Notes under the pieces: model-generated | What the model saw: the letters and a program-made list of their open reading frames with translations, nothing else | Database searches by the model: none | What the model was told of the DNA's origin: nothing | Translations under genes and position numbers: made by a program | Part shown: positions 1-5,814 of the stretch, piece by piece | How positions within the stretch are numbered: position 1 is the stretch's first letter | Layout: each line of letters opens with the position of its first letter | Source of the DNA: an uncultured Eubacteriales bacterium | Lineage (GTDB): Bacteria; Bacillota; Clostridia; Oscillospirales; Oscillospiraceae | Length of the DNA stretch: 12,474 nucleotides | Reading direction: 5' to 3' | Assembly (NCBI GenBank): GCA_900554705.1 | Contig: USIH01000051.1 | Span: forward strand, 1 to 12,474

Positions 1-597
1 CGCTGCGGCGCGACGGACGGTCAGGGCGACAAGCCCTGCGACGGCGGCGCGACCTGTCCGTCGAAGCCCTACAAGGACGTCAATACCCGCGCGTGGTATC
101 ACGAAAGCATCGACTTTGCCATTCGCGGCAAGCTCATGAACGGCATTGCCTCCGACCGCTTCGATCCGGAGGGCAGCATGACGCGCGCCATGCTCGTCAC
201 CGTTCTGTGGCGCTACGCCGGTTCGCCCAAGGAGGGCACGAACCGCTTCACCGACGTCGCAAGCGGCCAGTGGTACACCGAGGCCGTCGCGTGGGCGGCG
301 GAAAACGGCGTCGTCAACGGCGTCGGCAATAACCGCTTCGATCCGGAGGGCAAGATCACCCGCGAGCAGATGGCCGCCATCCTCTACCGCTACGCAAAGC
401 AGCCGCAGACAAACGGCAGCCTCTCCTCCTTCCCCGACGCCTCCCGCGTGAGCGGCTACGCCACCGACGCGATGCGCTGGACGGTGGAGCAGAAGATCAT
501 CGGCGGCTCGGACGGCAGGCTCGACCCGCAGGGCAACGCCACCCGTGCGCAGGTCGCCGCCATCCTCATGCGCTTCATCAAAAACGTGGCGCAGTAA
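1..597 (+). CDS. SLH-domain surface protein, C-terminal part (5' truncated)
   Basis: The reading frame is open from the first base to a TAA at 595-597, giving 198 visible residues; the true start lies outside the window. Three S-layer homology repeats follow one another: about residues 23-74 (starts PYKDVNTRAWY), 83-133 (FTDVASGQWYTEAV) and 143-195 (SFPDASRVSGYATDAM). Each has the family's acidic 'DV/DA' entry, a G-x-x-x-x-RFDPEG or RLDPQG turn, and a 'TRA/TRE' motif (MTRAML, ITREQM, ATRAQV). Three tandem SLH repeats at the C terminus usually anchor an exported protein non-covalently to cell-wall polysaccharide. A Cys-containing linker (residues 2-19, with CDGG) precedes the first repeat, so an enzymatic or adhesive domain probably lies upstream and cannot be identified here. 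The gene ends at a strong hairpin and converges with the iclR-type gene. Confidence 0.93.
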   Translation, partial: RCGATDGQGDKPCDGGATCPSKPYKDVNTRAWYHESIDFAIRGKLMNGIASDRFDPEGSMTRAMLVTVLWRYAGSPKEGTNRFTDVASGQWYTEAVAWAAENGVVNGVGNNRFDPEGKITREQMAAILYRYAKQPQTNGSLSSFPDASRVSGYATDAMRWTVEQKIIGGSDGRLDPQGNATRAQVAAILMRFIKNVAQ

Positions 598-604
598 AAC
601 AGAT

Positions 605-640
605 AAATCCGCCGGACGAGGCTCGTCCGGCGGATTTTTA
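605..640. terminator. Bidirectional intrinsic terminator between SLH gene and iclR-type gene
   Basis: The arms at 605-620 and 622-637 are perfectly complementary (core CCGCCGGACGAG), forming a long GC-rich stem with a tiny loop. It is flanked by A's on the left and T's on the right, so it can terminate transcription in both directions. It starts 7 nt after the SLH stop codon and its right edge abuts the minus-strand gene's stop codon (638-640). It therefore serves both converging genes. Confidence 0.9.
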
Positions 641-1402
641 CTCCGTCTTTTTTTGAAGCTCGGCGGTGATCGCCGCCGCCGCCGAAGAGACGGCAGTGCG
701 CAGCCTTTCAAAGCGTTCCGGCTCCGTCGAGGTCATACAGATGATGCCGATCGCATAGTGGCAGGCACCGTGCGCGTCGAAGATCGGCGCGGCGACCGAT
801 TGCAGCCCCGCACGATACTCCTCGTGCTCCTCTGCTATGCTGCGGCACCGGGCAATCTCCGCGAGCAGCCGCGCCGGATCCGTCTGCGTCTTCGGCGTGC
901 AGGCCGCCAGCGGATGCCGGTTCAGCAGGCGCTGCGCGTCGTATCGCGGGAGATTTGCAAGGATGACCTTTCCCTGCGACGTGCAGTGCAGCGGCAGCCG
1001 TGTCCCGACCTCGGAAACGATGCGGAAGCCGACGTGCGGCTCTTCGCAGAGCGTCAGGATCAGCTCGTCGCCCGACAGCCGCGCCAAATAGGCAGACTCC
1101 CCCTCCTGATCTACGATCCGCTGCAAATACGGCGCGCTGATCTCCGGCACGCCCCAGCTTTGGTTCACGGCGCTGCCCAGCTCGAACAGATGGTAGCCCA
1201 GACGGTAGTTTCCGTCCGTCGCGTTCTGCTCGATCACACCGGAATCGAGCATCGAGGCAAGCAGACCGTGGATGGTGCTCTTGGCCCAGCCGGTCATCGC
1301 CTCCAGCTCGCGCAGGGCGAGCGGCCGCCGCTCCTGCCAGAAGCAGTCGAGCAGTTGTATGGATTTTTCGATCGCGTGAACGCGTCGTCCTCTGGTCGCC
1401 AA
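638..1402 (-). CDS. IclR-family transcriptional regulator
   Basis: The product is 254 aa, the usual IclR length. Residues about 8-70 form the winged helix-turn-helix, with the recognition region LRELEAMTGWAKSTIHGLL at 30-48. Residues about 85-250 form the effector-binding IclR domain, including LPLHCTSQGKVILA near 136-149, which matches the family's signature region. The start is a TTG at 1400-1402. It is preceded, 8 nt upstream, by a G-rich Shine-Dalgarno (GAAGGGGGGG, 1411-1420), and no better ATG precedes the HTH. The gene lies 19 bp after selD on the same strand and ends at the shared terminator, so it is probably the last gene of the yqeC-yqeB-selD operon. IclR proteins sense small carboxylates, aromatic compounds or purine breakdown products. 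A ligand linked to the molybdenum hydroxylase pathway (purine or nicotinate type) is a guess from context only. Confidence 0.92.
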   Translation of the reverse strand: MATRGRRVHAIEKSIQLLDCFWQERRPLALRELEAMTGWAKSTIHGLLASMLDSGVIEQNATDGNYRLGYHLFELGSAVNQSWGVPEISAPYLQRIVDQEGESAYLARLSGDELILTLCEEPHVGFRIVSEVGTRLPLHCTSQGKVILANLPRYDAQRLLNRHPLAACTPKTQTDPARLLAEIARCRSIAEEHEEYRAGLQSVAAPIFDAHGACHYAIGIICMTSTEPERFERLRTAVSSAAAAITAELQKKTE

Positions 1403-1410
1403 ACGTATCG

Positions 1411-1420
1411 CCCCCCCTTC
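1411..1420 (-). promoter_or_regulatory. G-rich ribosome binding site that fixes the TTG start of the iclR-type gene
   Basis: On the minus strand this reads GAAGGGGGGG, 8 nt before the TTG at 1402-1400. It supports the TTG as the start codon. The run of seven G's is unusual compared with the GGAGG-type sites elsewhere in the window. Confidence 0.65.
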
Positions 1421-1421
1421 T

Positions 1422-2456
1422 TTATTTTAAGAAAATGCGCTTTCCGCCACGGTACGGCTCCACCGTGCCGATGCGCTGCGCCGCCGGAACGGTGCTCTTC
1501 AGCTCTTCATACATTGCCTCGGCATCCCGCGCGTCCACGGCGATCAGAAGGCCGCCCGACGTCTGCGGGTCATACAGAAGATCCTGCACGGCGAGCGGCA
1601 CATCGCCCGCGTCCACCATCGCCTCGGCAAAGCTGCGGTTACGGTACATTCCGGCCGGAAGGATGCCCATCTCGGCAAGCTCCCGCACGCCGGAGAGGAA
1701 CGAAATAGCCGACGTGTCAATGTGCAGCTCCATGTCACTTCCCTGCGCCATTTCAAGTCCGTGACCCATCAGGCTGAAGCCCGTCACGTCCGTGCAGGCG
1801 TGGGCGCGGTACTTCACCATGACGTCGCGCGCGCCCTTGTTGAGCGTTTTCATCAGTTCCTTGGCGCGGCGGAGCGTCTCCTCCGGCGCAAGATCTACCT
1901 TCGCAGCCGTCGTCACAACGCCGATGCCGAGCGGTTTGGTCAAAAACAGCACGTCGCCCGCCTGCGCCCCGCAGTTTTTCAAAAAACGGTCGGGATGCAC
2001 AAAGCCGGTCACGGCAAGGCCGTACTTCGGCTCGTCGTCAAGGATGCTGTGGCCGCCCGTGATGATCGCGCCCGCCTCATACACCTTATCGTAGCCGCCG
2101 CGCAGCAGCGCGTGTACCGCCTCGCGCGGCAGGCTGTCCGGAATGGCCATAATGTTGAGCGCCAGCTTCGGCTCGCCGCCCATCGCGTAAACGTCCGAAA
2201 GCGCGTTTGCGGCGGCGATCTGCCCGAAGGTGTAGGGATCGTCGTCGATGGGCGGGAAAAAGTCCACCGTCTGCACCAGCGCAAGCTCCGGACTGACCCG
2301 ATAGACCGAGGCATCGTCCGATTTGTCAAAGCCGACCAGCAGGTTCGGATCCTGATGGACGCGGATGCCGTCGAGCAGCTTGGCCAGCACGCCCGCGCCA
2401 ACCTTTGCGCCGCAGCCGGCGCATTTGGCAAGTTTTGTCAGTTTAACGTCTTCCAT
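1422..2456 (-). CDS. selD: Selenide, water dikinase (selenophosphate synthetase), Cys form
   Basis: The product is 344 aa (E. coli SelD is 347). It makes monoselenophosphate, the activated selenium donor, from selenide and ATP. The N terminus has AGCGAK with Cys15 and Lys18, matching the catalytic Cys17 and Lys20 of E. coli; the second Cys of the E. coli GCGCK motif is Ala here and is not essential in the family. Other SelD hallmarks are QTVDFFPPIDDDPYTFGQI, ANALSDVYAMGG, TGGHSI, TDVTGFSLMGH and YDPQTSGG. The ATG at 2456 is preceded by GGAGGG (2461-2466). The 34-codon in-frame extension to 2558 overlaps yqeB and has no SelD-like residues, so it was rejected. The start overlaps the yqeB stop by 14 bp, indicating translational coupling. 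With YqeB and YqeC next to it, the likely use is selenium for labile molybdenum-enzyme cofactors; selenoprotein synthesis cannot be excluded. Confidence 0.97.
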   Translation of the reverse strand: MEDVKLTKLAKCAGCGAKVGAGVLAKLLDGIRVHQDPNLLVGFDKSDDASVYRVSPELALVQTVDFFPPIDDDPYTFGQIAAANALSDVYAMGGEPKLALNIMAIPDSLPREAVHALLRGGYDKVYEAGAIITGGHSILDDEPKYGLAVTGFVHPDRFLKNCGAQAGDVLFLTKPLGIGVVTTAAKVDLAPEETLRRAKELMKTLNKGARDVMVKYRAHACTDVTGFSLMGHGLEMAQGSDMELHIDTSAISFLSGVRELAEMGILPAGMYRNRSFAEAMVDAGDVPLAVQDLLYDPQTSGGLLIAVDARDAEAMYEELKSTVPAAQRIGTVEPYRGGKRIFLK

Positions 2457-3240
2457 GGTTCCCTCCAAAACGTAAAATCGCCTCCAAGACGCCGCCGCCG
2501 ATGGCAAGCGCCTTATCCGACACAAGATAACAATAGGACACGTCGGCGCGCGGGTCAACGTCGCCCGCCTTCATGCCGCGAAACACCGGCGTGCCGTCGG
2601 CCAGAATGCCGCGCAGAACACCGGAGATCTGGCAGCGCATCGGCTCGTCACCGACGTAGGCAACGATCTGCTCCTGCTGAACGATGTCGCCGATCTGCAC
2701 AAGCTGACGGAAAACGCCGTCGGCCGGAGCGCGCAGCACGCGCTCGCCCGCAAAGCCGCCGATGAGGCCGGGGATATTCGTGTTGGGGATCGGGCTGCCC
2801 TCGGTGAGCACTCTGCCGAGCGTATGCCCGCGCATGGTCTCCACGCAGGCATGGCAGTCCACACCGGCGGTGAAGCCCGGCCCCACGCCGATCACACAGG
2901 GCGCGTCGTCGCGCGCGGTGCCGAGGTTGCGCTTGGCAAGAATGGCGTCGACCAGCGCATCGGGCGCAAGCGCGTGCCTGCACGCAGCTGTCGGGTCGGC
3001 GAAGACCGGTATCTCGCCCGCCGCCCAAATGCGCTCGGCGTCCTCCGGCGCGGCGGCAAAGCGCGCGCGCACGTCCTCCACGGTCATCGTGCCGAAGAGG
3101 ATCGCCTGAGAAAAGCAGACCGTGCGGCGGATCGCCGTCGGTTTGGGCAGGTCGGTCATGGCCACCTGCATCCCCGCATGATGCAGCCGGAGGGCAATGC
3201 CGGAGGCAAGATCCCCCGCGCCGCGGATCAGTACTCGCAT
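2443..3240 (-). CDS. yqeB: Selenium-dependent molybdenum hydroxylase system protein YqeB
   Basis: The product is 265 aa. It starts with MRVLIRGAGDLASGIALRL, a Rossmann-like glycine-rich motif typical of the YqeB (EF2563) family, followed by RRTVCFSQAILFG and, further on, the GVGPGFTAGVDCH and ETMRGHTLGRV segments. Cys42 and Cys137 are possible functional cysteines. YqeB is found almost only with SelD in organisms that place selenium in molybdenum hydroxylases; its exact reaction is not established, and selenium transfer or cofactor maturation is inferred from co-occurrence. The ATG at 3240 has AAGGAG upstream. The gene overlaps yqeC upstream by 13 bp and selD downstream by 14 bp, so the three genes are tightly coupled. 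Confidence 0.93.
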   Translation of the reverse strand: MRVLIRGAGDLASGIALRLHHAGMQVAMTDLPKPTAIRRTVCFSQAILFGTMTVEDVRARFAAAPEDAERIWAAGEIPVFADPTAACRHALAPDALVDAILAKRNLGTARDDAPCVIGVGPGFTAGVDCHACVETMRGHTLGRVLTEGSPIPNTNIPGLIGGFAGERVLRAPADGVFRQLVQIGDIVQQEQIVAYVGDEPMRCQISGVLRGILADGTPVFRGMKAGDVDPRADVSYCYLVSDKALAIGGGVLEAILRFGGNHGRR

Positions 3241-3863
3241 AAAATCTCTCCTTTTTGCACGGATACCGCCGGACAGCCCAGCAGGCGCGCAAGCCGCTCT
3301 GCCTCCTCCGGCGCGGCATCCGCCTGATTGATCAGCACCTTTGAAAAAAGCGCCTCGGCGCGAAGCACCCGCGTGATCGCCTCCGGCGTTGCGACCGTGT
3401 CGCCGCCCAGCGCGACAAAGCGCTCCGGACGATGCGCCGCCTCAAAGACCGGTTTGCCGATGCCCGTTGCGCCGACCAGACAGATCACCTCGCCTGCGGC
3501 CGCAGGGATCACCGGCTCATGCGGCAGATGCGCCTTGAGCGGGCGTCGCGCGGAGCCGTCCGCCTCGACTAAAACAAAGTCGGCAAGCGCGGCAAGCGCC
3601 TCAAAGGGCTGCTGCGGCGCACAGAGCTTCCCGTTCTCCGCAGGCGCGGCGACGCAACACAGCGCGTGGTCGGCGAGCTTCTGCGTCTCCGGCAGCACAG
3701 GCATCCCCTCCGGCGGAAAAATATGCGTGGAGGTGGTGACGATCACGCTCCCGTAGGCACGCAGCTCGCGCGCCAGCCGAAGCATCAGCGTCGTTTTGCC
3801 GCCGCTGCCGATCAGCGCCGTCACGCCGCGCCGGATGTGAAGATAGCTCGCAAATTCCGCCAT
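3228..3863 (-). CDS. yqeC: Selenium-dependent molybdenum hydroxylase maturation protein YqeC (P-loop)
   Basis: The product is 211 aa from ATG 3863. It has an N-terminal P-loop, LIGSGGKTT (residues 17-25), then VIVTTSTHIFPP and a Walker-B-like LVEADGSARRPLK, with GATGIGKPV further on. This arrangement is typical of the YqeC family of putative selenium-molybdenum cofactor proteins. The biochemical role is unproven; an NTP-dependent step in cofactor selenation or insertion is the usual inference. A longer reading from GTG 3899 is possible in the same frame. However, the predicted transcription start (about 3893) lies inside that extension, and the ATG start puts the P-loop at the normal distance from the N terminus. 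The ribosome site is weak: GGAAAGGG lies rather far upstream. This is the first gene of the operon, directly behind promoter 3900-3928. Confidence 0.9.
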   Translation of the reverse strand: MAEFASYLHIRRGVTALIGSGGKTTLMLRLARELRAYGSVIVTTSTHIFPPEGMPVLPETQKLADHALCCVAAPAENGKLCAPQQPFEALAALADFVLVEADGSARRPLKAHLPHEPVIPAAAGEVICLVGATGIGKPVFEAAHRPERFVALGGDTVATPEAITRVLRAEALFSKVLINQADAAPEEAERLARLLGCPAVSVQKGEILCEY

Positions 3864-3899
3864 TGTGAACGCCCGTTCCCTTTCCGTTATTCTTTTCAC

Positions 3900-3928
3900 A
3901 GAATACCATAGTTTTCCCCCTCCGTCAA
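3900..3928 (-). promoter_or_regulatory. Sigma-A promoter of the yqeC-yqeB-selD-iclR operon
   Basis: Read on the minus strand: -35 TTGACG (3923-3928), a 17-bp spacer and -10 TATTCT (3900-3905). The predicted transcription start is about 3893, leaving a 30-nt leader before the yqeC ATG. It faces away from the modE-like promoter; the two -35 boxes are 20 bp apart, so a single operator could control both. Confidence 0.8.
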
Positions 3929-3948
3929 CCGATTTTGCGGGAAAAGCA

Positions 3949-3978
3949 TTGACGCAGCGGCAAAAAACGTGGTATACT
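3949..3978 (+). promoter_or_regulatory. Sigma-A promoter of the ModE-like regulator
   Basis: -35 TTGACG (3949-3954), an 18-bp spacer and -10 TATACT (3973-3978). With the -10 at positions -12 to -7, the predicted transcription start is base 3985, the A of the ATG. The transcript would be leaderless or nearly so. Confidence 0.8.
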
Positions 3979-3984
3979 GGCTAC

Positions 3985-4344
3985 ATGAGTAAGACATTTC
4001 GACCCGTGCTGTCCATCCGCATTTTCGGCGAAGGAAAGTGCTTTGGCCCGGGCGTAGCAGAGCTGCTGCGCCGCGTCAAAAGCGCCCATTCCCTGCGCGC
4101 CGCCGCCGTCTCCATGGAGATGGCCTACTCCAAGGCATGGACGGTCATCAAAAACGCCGAAGCCGAATTGGGCTTCTCCCTGCTGATATCCACCACCGGC
4201 GGAAAAAATGGAGGAGGTGCTTCTCTGTCCCCGCAGGCCGAAAGGCTACTTGCCGCCTATGACGGATACTGCAAAACGCTGCGCAGCTTTGCCGACGTGG
4301 AATTTTCCAAAACCTTTTCCGACATTTTGAACAACACCCCATAA
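3985..4344 (+). CDS. ModE-like winged-helix regulator (single N-terminal domain)
   Basis: The product is 119 aa. It matches the LysR-like winged helix at the N terminus of ModE: FGPGVAELLRRVKSAHSLRAA, then MEMAYSKAWTVIKNAEAELGF, and a glycine-rich wing, TTGGKNGGGAS, followed by LSPQAERLLAAY. ModE controls molybdate uptake and molybdoenzyme genes in many bacteria. The C-terminal molybdate-binding Mop/TOBE part is absent, as in many clostridial stand-alone homologs, so how it senses its signal is unknown. ATG 3985 was chosen because the family match begins shortly after it and because the upstream in-frame extension (to 3865) covers the promoter. There is no Shine-Dalgarno before this ATG. It is divergent from yqeC-yqeB-selD, which makes that operon and itself its most likely targets (inference). 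Confidence 0.88.
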   Translation: MSKTFRPVLSIRIFGEGKCFGPGVAELLRRVKSAHSLRAAAVSMEMAYSKAWTVIKNAEAELGFSLLISTTGGKNGGGASLSPQAERLLAAYDGYCKTLRSFADVEFSKTFSDILNNTP

Positions 4345-4351
4345 AAACAAG

Positions 4352-4383
4352 GCCGCGCCTTTGCCCTCCGGCAAAAGCGCGGC
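4352..4383. terminator. Hairpin after the modE-like gene; terminator-like mainly on the minus strand
   Basis: GCCGCGC (4352-4358) pairs with GCGCGGC (4377-4383), and inside it TTTGCC pairs with GGCAAA around a CTCC loop. On the plus strand it follows the modE-like stop by 7 nt but has no T run after it. On the minus strand it is followed by CTTGTTTTT, so it looks like a second terminator behind the tRNA. It may work both ways. Confidence 0.65.
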
Positions 4384-4406
4384 TCATGTCTGCTCCCCGT
4401 TTCTGC

Positions 4407-4443
4407 AAAAAAATCGTCCACCGTAGTTTCCTGCGGTGGACGA
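4407..4443 (-). terminator. Intrinsic terminator of tRNA-Arg
   Basis: On the minus strand TCGTCCACCG pairs with CGGTGGACGA (4434-4443 with 4414-4423). The stem extends inward by three more pairs, including one wobble, to a GAAA tetraloop, and a run of seven T's follows. It begins immediately after the encoded CCA end of the tRNA. Confidence 0.9.
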
Positions 4444-4520
4444 TGGTACGCCAGAAGGGACTCGAACCCCCGACCTTTTGGTTCGTAGCCAAACACTCTA
4501 TCCAACTGAGCTACTGGCGC
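4444..4520 (-). tRNA. tRNA-Arg (anticodon ACG), 3' CCA encoded
   Basis: The minus strand folds into a full cloverleaf. Acceptor arms are GCGCCAG and CTGGCGT; the D arm is GCTC/GAGT. The anticodon stem is TTTGG/CCAAA with loop CTACGAA, so the anticodon is ACG, with A34 expected to become inosine to read CGU, CGC and CGA. The variable loop is short (AGGTC) and the T arm is GGGGG-TTCGAGT-CCCTT. Base 73 is A, followed by an encoded CCA (4446-4444). The first acceptor pair is G1-U72, a wobble, and the T stem has two further G-U pairs. It has its own promoter and terminator. Confidence 0.96.
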
Positions 4521-4546
4521 ATAAGCACTCTCTCAAGCGCTCAAAC

Positions 4547-4575
4547 ATAATAACACATTCCTTTGAGAAATGCAA
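4547..4575 (-). promoter_or_regulatory. Promoter of tRNA-Arg
   Basis: On the minus strand: -35 TTGCAT (4570-4575), a 17-bp spacer and -10 TATTAT (4547-4552). Predicted start is about 4540, giving a 20-nt leader before the tRNA. The -35 box lies only 27 bp after the stop codon of the trhP-like gene, with no terminator between them. Confidence 0.75.
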
Positions 4576-4602
4576 GCACTTTTTTCTCTTTTTTCGGATT
4601 TT

Positions 4603-5814
4603 TTATTCCGGCGAGAGGTCGACCGCGCGGCGCAGCAGGCTCAGCGCAGGCACGGGGCGCGGCAGGCGCATCCGGAAGCACATCTGCGGATTGCGCGGCT
4701 CGGTCAGCGCCGCGCCTTCCATGTCGCACATGACCGGAACGGTGATCTCAAACGGCCGAAGGTCGGGGCCGACCACCTCCAGCACATCGCCGACGGCAAA
4801 CTTGTTGCGCAGCGAAAGCGTAGCCATGCCGTCCGCGTTGCACTGCGTCACGACGGCGCAGATCTGCCAGTTGCGGATATAGCGCGAGCTTTCCACGTAC
4901 TGACCCGGCTGCCCGTAGAAGAAGCCGGTCGAGTAGCGCCGGTGGGACACGTGCTCCACCTCGTCGCGCCAGACCGGATCGACCGGACGACCGGCCGCGA
5001 CGTCGTCGATCACGTGGCGGTAAGCGCCCGTGACGATCGCGGCATAGTAGGCGCTCTTCGCGCGTCCCTCGATCTTGATGCAGTCAACGCCCGCCTGCAT
5101 GAGATCGTCCAAGTGGTCGATCATGCACATATCGCGGGAGTTCATGATGTACGTGCCTTTTTCATCCTCGAAGACCGGAAAATACTCATCCGGTCTTTTT
5201 TCCTCCATCAGCGCATAGCGGTAGCGGCAGGGCTGCGCGCAGGCGCCGCGGTTGCTGTCCCTCCCCGTCATATAATTGGACAGGAGGCAGCGGCCGGAAT
5301 AGGAGACGCACATAGCCCCGTGCGCAAAGGTCTCCAGCTCCAGCGCGGGCGGCGTGTTTTCGCGGATCGTCCGAATCTCCTCAAGCGAAAGCTCGCGGGC
5401 AAGCACGACGCGCTGCGCGCCCAGCTCGTACCACGCGTTCGCGCAGGCATAGTTTGCCACGCTGACCTGCGTGGAAACATGGCGCTGGCAGTGGGGCGCG
5501 TAGCGCTGCGCGAGGCGGAACACACCGAGATCGGCAATGATCAGCGCGTCCACGCCGCAGCGCTCCAAATTCTCCAAATGTGCCGGCAGCGCCGCAAGCT
5601 CGTCGCTGCGCGGCATGGTATTGACCGTAACGTGAACCTTCACGCCGTGCTCATGCGCGTAGCGCACGGCAAGCGGCAGCTCCTCGGCGGTAAAATTGCC
5701 CGCGAAGGAGCGCATCCCAAAGCTTGTCCCCGCAAGGTAGACCGCGTCGGCTCCATAGGCGACGGCCATTTTCAGCCGCTCCATATCTCCGGCCGGTGCG
5801 AGAAGTTCAATCAT
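4603..5814 (-). CDS. trhP: Peptidase U32-family protein, probable tRNA U34 hydroxylation protein TrhP
   Basis: The product is 403 aa. It starts MIELLAPAGDMERLKMAVAYGADAVYL, the U32 N-terminal signature, and carries ETFAHGAMCVSYSGRCLLSN at 161-180. Cysteines 169, 176, 192 and 230 have nearly the spacing of the four cysteines that bind an iron-sulfur cluster in the U32 relative UbiU, so a cluster is likely here too. In B. subtilis and E. coli such proteins (YrrN/YrrO, YegQ) make 5-hydroxyuridine at tRNA position 34, and the B. subtilis genes also lie near mltG (yrrL), which supports the call. The B. subtilis methyltransferase gene trmR, placed between them, is missing here. The ATG at 5814 overlaps the mltG end by 8 bp. 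A collagenase-type protease role is the older annotation and less likely. The exact paralog is uncertain. Confidence 0.88.
   Translation of the reverse strand: MIELLAPAGDMERLKMAVAYGADAVYLAGTSFGMRSFAGNFTAEELPLAVRYAHEHGVKVHVTVNTMPRSDELAALPAHLENLERCGVDALIIADLGVFRLAQRYAPHCQRHVSTQVSVANYACANAWYELGAQRVVLARELSLEEIRTIRENTPPALELETFAHGAMCVSYSGRCLLSNYMTGRDSNRGACAQPCRYRYALMEEKRPDEYFPVFEDEKGTYIMNSRDMCMIDHLDDLMQAGVDCIKIEGRAKSAYYAAIVTGAYRHVIDDVAAGRPVDPVWRDEVEHVSHRRYSTGFFYGQPGQYVESSRYIRNWQICAVVTQCNADGMATLSLRNKFAVGDVLEVVGPDLRPFEITVPVMCDMEGAALTEPRNPQMCFRMRLPRPVPALSLLRRAVDLSPE

Noticed and set aside
1422..2456. Selenocysteine (in-frame TGA) in selD, as in some organisms
   Set aside because: The active-site codon encodes Cys and no in-frame TGA occurs in the gene.
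2457..2558. 34-codon N-terminal extension of selD
   Set aside because: It overlaps yqeB, lacks SelD-like sequence, and the ATG at 2456 has its own GGAGGG site.
3864..3899. GTG start for yqeC at 3899
   Set aside because: The predicted transcription start (about 3893) falls within it, and the ATG at 3863 places the P-loop at the usual position.
4576..4612. Terminator after the trhP-like gene
   Set aside because: Only a weak CGGA/TCCG pairing with an A-rich flank is present on the minus strand; there is no stable stem and no T run.
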